64,000 bases of DNA from Isoetes taiwanensis (GCA_021234155.1 JAJEKV010000105.1:310001-374000), one strand, 5' to 3'. Positions 36,491 through 47,678 are shown, counted from the first letter of the stretch. Program-made: numbers and translations. The notes: generated by a model not told the origin, from the letters alone.

Positions 36491-37508
36491 CCTTGCAAAA
36501 CAACAATAACCGACATAAAGAGGAACCTACCTCCAACTATCACAGGCCGAGATTGCGAGAGAGACGCTGGAGACGCCTTCAACACCGGGTAGGACGAATG
36601 GCAGCATGAGAAGAAGCAGAACGCCAATCTACCGTGAGAGAGCCAATTCACCACCTCAGAAACCGCAGTCAGCAGAGGCCGCTGGCTTCCCCACGACGCC
36701 CCGCATGAGTACCAAAAAGATCGGGGACTAAACCGATGCGACGCAAGCACTCAAACCACCATGCACGCGCGGTGGAGTAAGACAAAGCACGACAAGAGGA
36801 CAAAGAGGAACGAAACAAGGGTCCACCCTCAGGAGGATCAATGACATGGAATGAGCAAGCGAAAAACAAGCGCCGCAAGAGATGGACAGTGGCAAGAGAC
36901 CAACCGCAGACGGCAATCAAGACTTCGCCGGCCCCAACCTGGTCACATTTAGACTTCCTGGATTGCCACAATGCATGATCCGAAAAGGTCGTCTCGCCAA
37001 TTTAAATGAAGGGCCCCGGAAATACGGAGAAACCAGCAAAACATAAGGCAACTAAAGAGGCTTTCATCAAGTCACGCCATTCCGCATGGGTCGGGGCAAA
37101 GGACAACATCACAAGACGGACGTGAGCAGCAGTGAGGGGCAACCGTGGACGAGGTGTGGACCGGCCGAGGGGCGCATTACGGACCAATGAGGGTAAAGGA
37201 CCTCGAACACGGAGACGGGCATTAATCGCCCGTGAAAAAAATGAGATGGCAGCAGAAGCACTACCCATCGAGGCGAGGCGCTGGCGAGAAGACACAGAAG
37301 AAGCGAAGAAGGCCGCGACATGGATGGATGAAGCAGGAAGGAAAGGGGCACCGTGGGACAAGCACCAAGACCGAAAACGCCGCCAAACAGAGGCATAAGC
37401 AAGAAGGGTAGAAGTAGCACGAGATTGAAGAACGGAGGTGAGGATAGGAGCTACAAAAACAGGCGATACTGCGGAAAAATGCGGTAAGACATCTGGAACA
37501 CACACCAC
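36478..37508 (-). pseudogene. Tyrosine recombinase of a DIRS-like element
   Basis: The N-terminal part (37508-37002) has the SAM-like core-binding domain: SRATSTLLAYASVWRRFRSW then HVAAFFASSVSSRQ. After a frame break near 37000 the catalytic domain follows: a first-Arg region readable as RISGALHLNWRD, DQVGAGEVLIAV, DPPEGGPLFRS, and the HxxR box in GTHAGRRGEAS at about 36690-36720. The nucleophile Tyr is not certain, though a Tyr lies in the C-terminal SSYPVLK. Such enzymes integrate circular cDNA of DIRS, PAT and Ngaro elements and leave no target duplication. Confidence 0.72.
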
Positions 37509-37543
37509 ATAAACATAATTAGAACCAAATCATATCACCAACC

Positions 37544-38100
37544 TTATTCAAATACACAGCGAAGAGCAAATAACGCCACATGTCGTTTATCACCCGCAAG
37601 ACGCGAGACCGACGGAAGCAAAGCACGAGAAAACTCATGAAAAAACAGTGCATCTATCACAAATGGCTGCCAGGAGTTCGTGTTAGAAGCGACCAATGGC
37701 CACCAAGGGGCAGAAGGCCATGAAAAAACAACCAAAGTCAAGCGAGCATGGCAAAGGCGAGCATGGTGCAAGACAGCAGGGACTAAGGAGGCAGGAGGAA
37801 AGCAGAAATTATTGAACAAGCGCCAATTGTAGGAAAAAGCATCAGGGGGAATTCGAAAAGGGTAAGCATCCTTGGTATTGAAGACGGGAAGTAAAGCATT
37901 AGACGGACTAGCAAAGCGGTCGACATGGTGAGGGCCCCATCGAGACTCAATCAAGCTAAAAGCCTCAGAGGAAAGGGAGAACTCATCAAACTTACAAATC
38001 TTAGACAAATAGTCAGCCCACTCGTTTTCTAACCGGGGTACCCACAACGGCTCGAGTTGAATCCGATGGTGATAACAGAAAATGAAAAGCTCGATTAAAA
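37544..38100 (-). pseudogene. C-terminal RNase H region of a DIRS-like RT protein
   Basis: The frame begins near 38100 with LFIFCYHHRIQLEPLWVPR, then ENEWADYLSK, WGPHHVDRFAS and FNTKDAYPFRIPPDAFSYNW, then FSWPSAPWWPL. The block WVPR..NEWADYLS...WGPH.VDRFAS is diagnostic for the end of RNase H in DIRS-like polyproteins. The recombinase frame follows 36 nt later on the same strand, the normal order. The frame is cut at about 38100, matching the missing half of the plus-strand copy. Confidence 0.78.
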
Positions 38101-38209
38101 GCAGATGGAGAACTGGAGACGAGGAATTTCAATGCACCTTTTACTTAGTAACGGTAAATTATTTTAATGTTCATCTAATTGCACCTAATGTTTTAACATT
38201 GGAGAAGTT

Positions 38210-39085
38210 GGAGAAGTACAGGCAGGAAAGGGATCAATAAGTAACAATGCTTTTTTTGAAATAGCCTTGGAAATAGCCATGCTTGAGAGTAAAGCTGTGG
38301 CATCTTTCTTAGAATTTCCTTTAGACGCTTCATGTGTTGTTCAAAACGGCTATGGTCCAAAATTCTTCCTTAATGTGTTCAAGAAACTCGGAATGAAGGG
38401 AAACCATCTTTACAAGACTGAAGAATGCTTCGTAAACCTAACAAACCTTCTAGATTGATAAGTCTAGACTCATATTCAATGAGAGATTGCAACTCAACCT
38501 TTACAAAAAAGTTGTTGTAGAAGGGTAACAACAAGCTGAAAAAAGATATTCATGGAGTGAAGAAGCCTAAACAAATCACGTATTTGCCTCTTCATATGAT
38601 GGCAAAATCATGTTTCGCCAACAAGGGGCAAGGTGTAGCATGCATCGTCACATGTGGACATCTTATAACTCCTTCATTGGATGGCTTGCTTATTGCCATT
38701 TACCATGTCAGAATCCCTGTTGTGATTACTTTCTAAGTAAAATTGATCACAATTGCCTATAATAGAGAGGCTCCATTTATGCTAGTCCAGATGTTGGCCC
38801 AATAGGTGATACAGGACCCAAATTGCTGCAAAATAATCTGATTGCAGAAGAAATATGTAAAATTCGACAGAAGTTGGATGCTGAGGATATGGTTAAAAAT
38901 ACTCCAAAACAAGTGGATATTCTTCTAATGCACTTAATCAAAGAATGTGAGCCATTGAGACTTCAAATCTTGCATAACAAGTGCATTGATGATCTCTATC
39001 TTGTAGGCTACATAAGTGCATTGGTGATGCAAGGAAGAGAAATAGGCAGTACCAAGGTGAGCTCAACAGCATGTTATATCTAAGA
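38210..39085 (+). pseudogene. Unidentified gene remnant
   Basis: Several open blocks read like protein: 38255-38458 (EIAMLESKAVASFLEFPL, then FKKLGMKGNHLYKTEECF), 38521-38735 (ITYLPLHMMAKSCFANKGQG) and 38823-39083 (AEEICKIRQKLDAEDMVKNT, then DILLMHLIKECEPLRLQIL). The text is balanced and non-repetitive, unlike the flanking elements, so these may be exons or a decayed gene. I do not recognise the family. Stops and shifts separate the blocks. Confidence 0.35.
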
Positions 39086-39321
39086 AGAAAATGTCATTAT
39101 GAATCCAATTACAGGTTTCAGAATGAAAGATGTCATGTCTTCAAGATGTCTTCAATGTTCTAGAGTTGATATAGGAAACGAATGCACCCCTCTGGAGACA
39201 TAGCAGCAGTGTATTCCTTCAGGATAATGGATTCATTGTGTTTTACTTTTCAACTGTCGAAAAAAAACCAAAGTGCCCATGAAAAAAGACCCTAGATAAA
39301 TTTACACTCAAACGAAAACAC

Positions 39322-39406
39322 TCTTTCGCGTAAGCAAACCTTTGTTTCGCTTATGTGAGATTTTTTGGCCTTCGCATAAGTGAAACAGAGGCTTTGCTTA
39401 TGCGAA
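39322..39406. repeat. Short inverted repeat (MITE-like hairpin)
   Basis: Arms TTCGCGTAAGCAAACCTTTG with continuation TTTCGCTTATG, and CATAAGTGAAACAGAGG with continuation CTTTGCTTATGCGAA. About 31 bp each around a 20-nt loop. Confidence 0.7.
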
Positions 39407-40700
39407 AAAAAAAATTCTTACAAATTTTGCAAAGTGCTTCAGTGCATTTTGTTCGGCAAAAAAAAAAAAAAAAAAAAGAGTTTTTGTGCCACAGTTTGGT
39501 CTGTTTTGAGCAGTTGTAATATTATATATAAGAACAAGGTGCTACGCACAGAGGGTTGCCCTCCATGGCCGGAGGGTAAAGTGGCTTAAATCATACTTCA
39601 AAGTCATGTTTTTACAATCAATCAAAATTTCTACTTCAAAACAATAGAATGCTTGATACCATGATTTTATGGAAATTGTCCTGAAGAAATCTTTGGTGCT
39701 CGGCATAGAACAAGTATTGCAGAAGCATAAGGACAAGTTTAATAGAAAAGGTGAAGTCTTCCACCTTAAAGTCGGCTATTTGACACGATGCAATTGGATT
39801 TGAGAACCATTGCAAATCAATCGTTGAACCAAAAGATGAAGTTTTCCACGTCCACTACTCGTACATGAAGTAGTTGGAATTTGAGGATCACCACCAATTT
39901 TTTAAAATAAAACAATGCCCATGCTAAAGATTTTAGCAATAAAACACCACCATGCAGAATTTATAGCCTTATTGAAAATTGTTGGTAAGTCCAACACATA
40001 GAAACTCTACATGAGGGAAAAGAATTAACGCAAATGCATGATTGTGAGCACTACTGATTTTGGTAGACTTGCTCATTATTTCATTGCAACTATTGAGGAC
40101 CATTTGAGAAGCATAAATGTGAAACCTATATATATCGGGTGGGCTTCTACTTCCACGTGTTTAAGATTGAAGACATGCATTGTTTATGGTCCTTTGCCAA
40201 GAATAGTAGCATTCCTTTGCCATCAGTCATTCTTTTAGATATTTCTAATTATGCCTTCAAATTTGCATATTATAAGGATTTGTCAAAGATCCTAATATGC
40301 ATGGCACTCTCTCATAGGATGACGATGGAATTACTTGTCAAGAAAATCTAGGCAACAACAGTCATTCTGAGGCTCTATATCACGACGAAAAACCCCAATT
40401 CTATAATCGACCAATCAGAAATGTTGTAAACCAGCAAATTGTAAGAATGAGTTGTCCTTTCCAAATTTATATTAGGAAAAGGCACCATAAACAACAGTAT
40501 TGTGAAGCCAACCCAGACAAAGCTATTTCTACAAAAGTTGCCATATAATATAGTTCTGAATTCAAAATCTAATGCCATTGTTCTTAATTTGAAATCTATA
40601 ACATATGAATTTGTTCAACTCTGAGATAGCATATAAACCAAATAAATAACCATGTGCCAATGAGAAAATTGAGATTTTATTTTTAGATTGTCAAGCTTGA
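39407..40700. other. No gene recognised
   Basis: AT-rich sequence with an A run at 39457-39476. Short ORFs at 40038-40351 lack any family resemblance. A palindromic GGTTGCCCTCCATGGCCGGAGGG motif near 39553 is unexplained. Confidence 0.4.
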
Positions 40701-40879
40701 ACTTTAAACAATCCCATCGATCCGAGACATCGGATCGCCATTCTAGAATGGGACGAGCATGCATGTTTTGCATGCATGCGGGCGGCGCATGCCCGTTCTG
40801 GTTGGGAGTTCGCTATTTTAGGCGCGTTTCTGCATCAACATCTCATCGGCGCTTCCTCTTCTCTCTCAGCAGTACCTAT

Positions 40880-42461
40880 TTCTCTTTGAATTGTTCTCCA
40901 GGCAGGGGAGGGGCTTCTTCCTGCTTGGTTTGGCCAATTTGGCGTTTCTTTCATCTTTGTCCTTTTAGGCCTTTAGCCTTCGATCCTGTGACCTTAGTCC
41001 TCGATCCTAGTTTGTAAGGGCGTTTTTGGTATTCAGGCGGTTTGTTGGTTTCATCATAGAGTCCCATTCTAGAATCCCATCGATCCAGAGACATCGGATC
41101 GCCATTCTAGAATGGGGCGAGCATCATATTTACATGCATGCGGGCGGCGCATGCCCGTTCTGATTGGGATTTCGCTATTTTAGGCGTTTACGCATCAGCG
41201 TCTCATCGGTTCTTAGCTTCTCTCTCGGCGGATACCTATTTCTCTTTGAACCCACCCTCCCCCCTTCTTTGTTTTTTTATGTTTGTGGTGGCCCAGCGCG
41301 GCGTAATCAACCCCTCCACTCGGGAGGTTTGTTTTGTTTTTTGTTTTTGGTGTTAGTGATGTCTTGGTCTGGGTTGGCGGCGGTATCTGTTTAAAACTTC
41401 TCCATTAGTGGGTTTTGGGGGCGATTTCTCGCCTTGTCGTTTGTCTAAGCCCTTGCGAAGGTTTATCACTAAGGTTTTCTCGAAAACCGAAGTTTTTTAA
41501 TCCGGTGATAAGCTTTCGTAAAATACACCAACCAAACATCTGTTAGCATTGTATTTTTGGGGTCCGGATGATATAATTGGATTTTCCTTTATTGTTAAGT
41601 GGGTAGATTACGCGTGTGTGCGGCTACCCACTATCCCTCATTGTAGAAAATCTGGAGATGAATGAGAAGCCTATCTATACTAAACTAGACTAGGCTTCTC
41701 ATTCATCTCAAACTCTTTTCTAATGATGGATATGGGTATCGCACACATCTGTACCCACCAAAAATAAAGGAAAATCCAATTATATCATTTGACCCACAAA
41801 ATACAAATGCTAACAGATGTATGGCTGGTGTACCTGCCCTAAAAAAGCTTATCAGGGATTAAAAACCCAGCCCTTTTCGGTTTTCGGGAAAAAACCCTAG
41901 TGATAAACCTTCGGCAAGGGCTTAGACAAAATCAAGCGCGCAGAAATCGCCCCCAAAACCCACGAATGGAGAAGTCGGGGCAGATGTCATGCCGCCAACC
42001 CCACCGCACATCACCAACACCACAAAACCTCCCGCAGTGGAGGGTTGATACGCCGCCGCGTTACGCCGACAAATATAATAAACAAAGAAGGGGAGGGTGG
42101 GTTCAAAGAGAAAGAGGCACCGCTGAGAGAGAAGAGGAAGCCGATGAAACGCGGGATGCGTAAACGCCACCTAAAATAGCAAACTCCCAACAGAATCCGC
42201 ATGCGCCCGCCCGCGATGCATGTAGCAGACATGCTCGCCCCATCTTAGAATGGCGATCCCGCGTCTCTGGATCGAGGGGATTCTAGAATGGGACTCGCAG
42301 ATGAAACCAACAAACCGCCCGAATACCGTAGAACTTCCTTACAAACAGGATCGAGGACGCAGGTCACAGTGATCTAAGGCTAAAAGCCGAAAAGGATAGC
42401 TCGAAGAAACGCCACTATTAAACCAGTGCAGAAGAAGCCCTCCCCGCTTCTGGAAACAATT

Positions 42462-42465
<4 letters not shown>
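40880..42465. repeat. Large palindrome, about 0.8 kb arms
   Basis: The centre is at 41674-41690, flanked by perfect GAGATGAATGAGAAGCCTA and its reverse complement. The left arm 41042-41673 pairs with 41691-42312 and the outer arm 40880-41041 pairs with about 42313-42462. Arms are diverged by point changes and small indels, so it is old or two copies in inverted orientation, not a recent fold-back artefact. Arms include the terminal hairpin of the DIRS-like family and the folded GGTTTTC..GAAAACC motif. Short Pro/Arg-rich ORFs inside are not supported. Confidence 0.78.
41061..41118 (+). repeat. Terminal hairpin, family with CCATTCTAGAATGG stem
   Basis: Stem GTCCCATTCTAGAAT with ATTCTAGAATGGGGC and an internal dyad CGATCC...GGATCG. 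Relatives: 40707-40754 (left part truncated), 42238-42294 (inverted), and a half copy at 44979-44994 preceded by GGCGGTTTGTTGGTTTCAT. Confidence 0.75.

Positions 42466-42526
<61 letters not shown>
42463..42526. repeat. GA microsatellite
   Basis: About 64 bp of uninterrupted AG dinucleotides, expanded only in the right arm of the palindrome; the left arm has just TCTCTTTG at the matching place. Confidence 0.95.
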
Positions 42527-42532
<6 letters not shown>

Positions 42533-42679
42533 TAGAGAGAGATGTATTTTTACGTCAGAAACCCAAGCATCCTTTTAGGACATACGACGCTCCCTCTTCA
42601 AGGAGCACCACCCCCTACAAAGATACCAGGGTACTGCTAAGAGAGAAGAGGAAGCGCCGATTTCCTTAGCTCACTTGCC

Positions 42680-42940
42680 GTCACGCGCTTGCTCTGTCTC
42701 TATCCTTCCGCGGCTGATTTCCATCGCTTCTTATCATCTCTTCGATCCACCGTCCGGCGGCCCTCTTTTTCGCTTCTCTCCTTCCTCTCTACGTCCCTTA
42801 GCTTATCCATCTGCCCCCGTGTGGGGAGGGATTGTCTTATTGGCTTGGATCCATCCCAATATGGTACGCATTCTGCTTGTCGCGGTGGGGTTTCGGCAGT
42901 TGCGGCTCGGCATTTATTCCTTGTCAATTTAATTATCTTT
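42680..42940 (+). pseudogene. Tyrosine recombinase fragment (DIRS-like)
   Basis: The frame starting SYHLFDPPSGGPLFRFSPSS matches the DPPEGGPLFRS segment of the recombinase at 36800 on the other strand and the fragment at 43890. It lacks the N-terminal half and the HxxR box. Confidence 0.6.
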
Positions 42941-43400
42941 AACGTGGTTTTATGTTGTCTTGTGGCAGCCACCTCTCACTTATTTACCCCTTGGAGGTCC
43001 CCTTATTCCTCCTTTATTTTCCCTTTGGGTTTTTCTCCCGCGCCTTCTCCACCCTCACGGCTTCTATAGCTATATTTCGCCTCTACGCGTGGGCGTTGTC
43101 TTTCTTTTTCATTATCTCACGTTGATGTTCTTATTCGCCCTTCTCAACGAACCCAGCTTGCCCGCGTATGCACGATTGCACTTTGTTTTTTACCACATAT
43201 GTCGGGTTGCACTTTGTCTTCTTTATATCTATGTATTTTTACATTTCTATGTGTACGTTTTTTCCTCTTTGCCGTTACTTGTTATTCTTCCTTCTTATTT
43301 ATCGTTATTGTTTATTCTTTTTGGGGCTCCATGATGAAGGGTTCCTTTGTTGACTTATCTTCATCTAGATATTGGCCACAGGTTCGGAAGGAATAATAGC
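42941..43400 (+). other. Pyrimidine-rich non-coding stretch
   Basis: Long T/C-rich run with Phe/Leu/Ser-rich spurious ORFs. No family match. Confidence 0.45.
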
Positions 43401-43502
43401 CACATTCACGAACTTCAGTCCATAGCCATATTCACGGACTTCGGTCCGTAATCTGTCTTCAAATAAGACCACTATCCACGGACATAAGTCCGTGATCTGC
43501 AT
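43400..43502. repeat. Three tandem small hairpins
   Basis: Units CACGAACTTCAGTCCATAG, CACGGACTTCGGTCCGTAA and CCACGGACATAAGTCCGTG, spaced 30-50 nt. Each is a 5-8 bp stem with a 4-nt loop, and two are followed by ATCTG. Confidence 0.7.
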
Positions 43503-43639
43503 TCATACCGTATGTGCATTGTATGCATTAACGTGGTTTGTTTTTTCATCGCCTTGTTGCCGGGGCGCTTCCTTAGATTCGTCATCGTGGCAGCGTGCTT
43601 TTCTTTTCATTGTTTTTTCTCTAATGTCCTTTCCTTTTT

Positions 43640-44098
43640 CAGGTCATTGAGCTAATACCGTCCATAGCAGGCGCTTCGGCTCTTCTTCTTCAGCTTCGTT
43701 TTCTTCCCCACGGCTCGCTCGCGCTGCTGGTTCTCGTCGTCAACGTGAAGCTTCCTTCTCGCTTGCACCAGACTCTTCGGACCCTGGTTTCCTTTCTCCC
43801 CCTGCCACTCCAAACGAGACCAATTTGCCCGTGGTCATACGATTTTTTTAGCTCGCTTGCCTTCATTCGCATGCCCCGTCACTATCCTTCAACCCCTAAT
43901 TTCTACCGGTTCTTATCATCTCCTCGATCCTCCATCCGGCGGCTCTCTTTTTCACTCCTCTCCTTCCTCTCTGCGTCCTTTATCCCATCCGACTGCTCGG
44001 GGTGGTGGCGGAAGTGTCTTCTTGCTATCGGCTTAACCTGGAGGTTTCGCGGCGTGAGGAAGTCCTTTAGTAGTCGGCCGATTTTGTGTCTCTCGCGA
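43640..44098 (+). pseudogene. DIRS-like recombinase fragment, second copy
   Basis: A Ser/Arg-rich open stretch (43650-43850) is followed at 43895-44035 by SYHLLDPPSGGSLFHSSPSS in a different frame, homologous to 42720-42830. A later TTTCGCGGCGTGAGG resembles a broken HxFRRGE box. It ends immediately before the hairpin at 44099. Confidence 0.6.
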
Positions 44099-44155
44099 GT
44101 CCCTTCCCAGAATGCCATCGATCCGAGCCATCGGATCGCCATTCTGGGAAGGGAC
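44099..44155 (+). repeat. Terminal hairpin beside a recombinase fragment
   Basis: Perfect 15-bp stem GTCCCTTCCCAGAAT with ATTCTGGGAAGGGAC, and an inner dyad CGATCCGA..TCGGATCG. It has the same position relative to the recombinase and the same layout as the hairpin at 36424-36490, but a different stem sequence. Confidence 0.8.
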
Positions 44156-44978
44156 GAGCGCCTATATTAGGCCATTTCCGTTTTGGCTCGGTTATCGGCG
44201 TCTTCTCACAGCAGCTCTTCTTCTCCTCTCGTGGCTTCCCTCCCTTCCCGCCCTGCTGACGGTGGCGCATGAGTCTTTTTTCATTTGTATTTTTTGTTGT
44301 TCATGCCTCTTTGTTGTTCTCCACCTGTGAGTGTTGCTATTTTTGTGTTTCTCCACCCGCTGGGTGATGCTTTATGCTGTTTATTTCCACCTCGAGGGTG
44401 ATGCATATTTTTACATCATGGTTCTGCACCCGCTGGGTGATGCTTTTTCCACCCTACGGGTGATGCTATCTTTTTCTGTTATGTTCTTTTTTTCCTCTGT
44501 TTTCATTTTCGGACCTTCTTGGTGCAGCTTGTGCTGTTTATTTTCTCTGACCATTTACGGGTGTTCTTTTTGGGAGTTTTTGGTATTGCTTTGCGGGATT
44601 CCACCGTTTTTCCGCCTCTTTGGGGTCTGCTCTATTTACTGTTAGCCATCACCCCTCTCCTTCGGTTCTCCATGGACACATTCGGGGAGGCTTTAGTGGA
44701 TTTCTTTGGGGTCATGCTCTATTTTGTTAAGCCATCAACTCGTTTCTCTCCATTCTCCAGGCAACACATTCAAGGTTGTTGGCGACCATTTCTCATTAGG
44801 ATTTTCCTCGAAAATCCGAAAGGGCGAGGTTTTTTATCCCGATGAGAAGTTGTCACCATTACCCTTTTATTTTGCCTTGGCACATTTCTTTTTAGGGGGT
44901 AGTCTGATATTGTTCCTATGGTCGGCTATCCCCTCTCTCTCTCCCTAGTTTTTCCAGGGCGGTTTGTTGGTTTCATGC
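44156..44978 (+). repeat. Element interior with five CACCC..GGGTGATGCT motifs
   Basis: From 44318 to 44470 five units of the type YCCACCCGCTGGGTGATGCT recur at 30-50 nt. Each is a small stem CACCC/GGGTG. A folded motif at 44790-44848 follows. The tail GGCGGTTTGTTGGTTTCATG leads to the half hairpin at 44979. No coding sequence is supported. Confidence 0.6.
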
Positions 44979-44994
44979 GAGTCCCATTCTAGAA

Positions 44995-46985
44995 TAAGTG
45001 TTATAGTGCATTGTATAGCTGTGCTACTGACAATTGCTTGGGAAATGTCACCAACATAAGCTAAATATTTCTTATGATACAAAATGGTGATGCTCTCAAA
45101 GCCTTACAATGACTCTCCCTCAAGATAAAGCAAAAGTCTAGAAATAAATAGTAGTACATGATTTAAGATCTAGCTTCCATACTTGATGAACAAAATAGCA
45201 TTTATTTCTGAATGCTAATATTTAAGAAGAGTTCTTAAGCACTTTACACCATATTTACCTCGACAAATTTATTGAGGCATATTTTTTTTATCCAATAAGG
45301 TTGTAGATTTTATGTTCTCTCATTGAATGAAAATGAGGCTTTAAAAATGCTACAATTACTCTTAAGTTAGTTGCATTCTAAAAATTTAGTTAGGATGGTG
45401 GAAAAAGCTAAGAGGAAAGACAAACCAAGATCCAGACTCCCATTCCAAAAACTTCAATGTCAAAACATTGCTAAAAGGCCATATTGTTTGCCATGCCTTG
45501 CTATCTATCATAGGATTGGCTCAGACATTTGGCACACTATAAACTATCAGTTAAATTACATAAACTGCTGGGAGCAAAGGGCTTTTAGGAATTAACCTTC
45601 AGAAGGAACGCAAGTATTTCTGTTGATGCACTCACAAAATATACCTCTTCTTTTTCTGTTAGCACTGATCCTTTACAAATGACAAAAGAAATAGGAACAT
45701 ATGACAAATATATCCAAATATGAATATTATAGAAGCGATTTTGAATTCATATGAGACTTTCCAGTACAAACTTAGATTCATTCATTGCAAAACTTTGTAA
45801 TTTAGATTCATTCATTGCAAGATCTTGATAATATTTGTAAGTACTGCCATGAGGTACCACTAAAAGATGTTGTATCGAAGGTTTCGTAGATCATAATATA
45901 AATTACATTTTTTGACTCCATGATGATCAATGGAGTATAAACTACATTGGGAAAGGCTTTCACAAAGCTGCATCAAGAGTTGCCAGAAAAATGAAATCAT
46001 AAGATATTATTGCATTATTGCCATATTACATGCATGCATTTCCTATGAATGTTGTAAGTATTGTACAATACTTAATCATCATCACCAACGGCACTGCATA
46101 TGATATGCGTAATTAGGGTCTCTATATGATATGCGTAATTAGGGTCTCTACATCATGCTCTGAATCAAGCACTAATGTGGTTTTACATGGTATCTCATAT
46201 AGTAAAAGAAATTGCATTTATTTCCTCTGGACTCACAGAAGCAAATAAATGCTGCAAATTGAAGAAACTCGATAAATTTCACCCCTTTGGGAAAAATAAT
46301 CTAAGCAGCAAAAGGAGTTCAATTACACTGACCAAGAAAACGCAAAATATATTTCACTTCCCCAAGAAAAGATTGCCTCCCTAGAATGGGCAACTTGTTC
46401 AATCTCACTAGGCTCTGATATGCACTGTACAGACATCTTTTGAAAGACAAGCACAACGATACACAAGAGAAGCGGAACGCTCAATACATCCACATGTACA
46501 AGAAGGGAACACTCTTACATAAGTGAACTATAAAGTAACCTATTCATCAGCATGAGATGCCAACATGGACTTGCTTCAGTCCAAGATCAGCATCCTCTTC
46601 ACAATAGACACAGACCTAGGGCTTACTCATGTTCATGTCAAAACATGATAATGAGGTTCAAATATTCACCTGCATAACACTAAAACAAGCAAATCCAAAA
46701 AATTTGCAGCTTGTTCCTCTGCTAAAATCTGTAAAGTATTAATCATGGTACAATCAGGATTCAATCACTTCCTATCATAAATAATAAAGGAGAAATTTGT
46801 CTTGCAAACATCAATGGTTTACCAATATGATATACAATTGCCGAGCTGCTCCTAGTCTTACCACACTTGTCCATTTGCAAACATCAATGGTTTACCAATA
46901 TGATATGCTCCTAGTCTTATCACACTTGTCCATTCTCACAACCTAGATAGAACATCAATAGGATATCCTACAATTATTATTTCTA
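44995..46985. other. AT-rich intergenic stretch with two local duplications
   Basis: No gene recognised. 46098-46151 is a tandem duplication of about 26 bp (ATGATATGCGTAATTAGGGT). 46803-46934 holds two copies of an approximately 65-bp unit starting TGCAAACATCAATGGTTTAC. Both look like replication slippage. Confidence 0.5.
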
Positions 46986-47194
46986 GAACTTATCCTACCA
47001 AAGATGGAGAAGCTGCTTGCCTTGAGTGTGCTTCTTGTGGTAGAGGTTTAGGTGTTATCATGCATGGTGTTCCTTTGGGAGAGAGATCTGTTAAGCCTTG
47101 TGAAGCCTGCCACCAGCCTCAGTCTACCTCACAGCCTAAACCAAAGAAGAAGAACGGATTCGTCAAGAGTGTTCGCAAGATCTTTCACTTGTGA
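46986..47194 (+). CDS. Possible 3'-terminal exon, Cys-rich basic tail
   Basis: After a good acceptor (TTATTTCTAG) the frame reads TKDGEAACLECASCGRGLGV, continues to VKPCEACHQPQ and ends FVKSVRKIFHL with a stop at 47192-47194. CLEC..C and CEAC could bind zinc. The end is strongly basic. I do not recognise the family and see no matching upstream exons, so it may be the remnant or last exon of a gene. The AT-rich DNA after the stop fits a 3' UTR. Confidence 0.35.
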
Positions 47195-47678
47195 TTATTT
47201 TCATCTTTACATGCCTCCTGTTTTTGCTTGATACTTTGTACACCTTTAGCTCTTTATCTAGTGATCTTTGATTTGTGCAGCATCCTTAATTGTCATTTGC
47301 CATGCTTTGCACATGTACAAATGTTCTATTGACATGGCAATTGGAGACCTGTTATGGCCATCTGTATAAACACAAAACTTGAGGGCGATGAAGCTTTTAA
47401 CTCCTAAGGAGTTCTTGTTGTCAATCTCATTATTTTATGGAAAAAATGCTATTAAAAGTGTTGATCAAAAGATAGGTTATTGTATGACAAATTCTCAATA
47501 TGTTTCCCCACCAACCTATCCTAAAACAGCAAATTTAAAAATTACGGATGAATTTAACACAATTGATTCACCGAAGGGGGCAAGTTGATCTCAGTATCAT
47601 TGGTTGGTCATAATGATAATTTATACATTCACAAAGAAGAGTAAGGAGGGGACACTTGAACATCCAATAACTTTGGGA

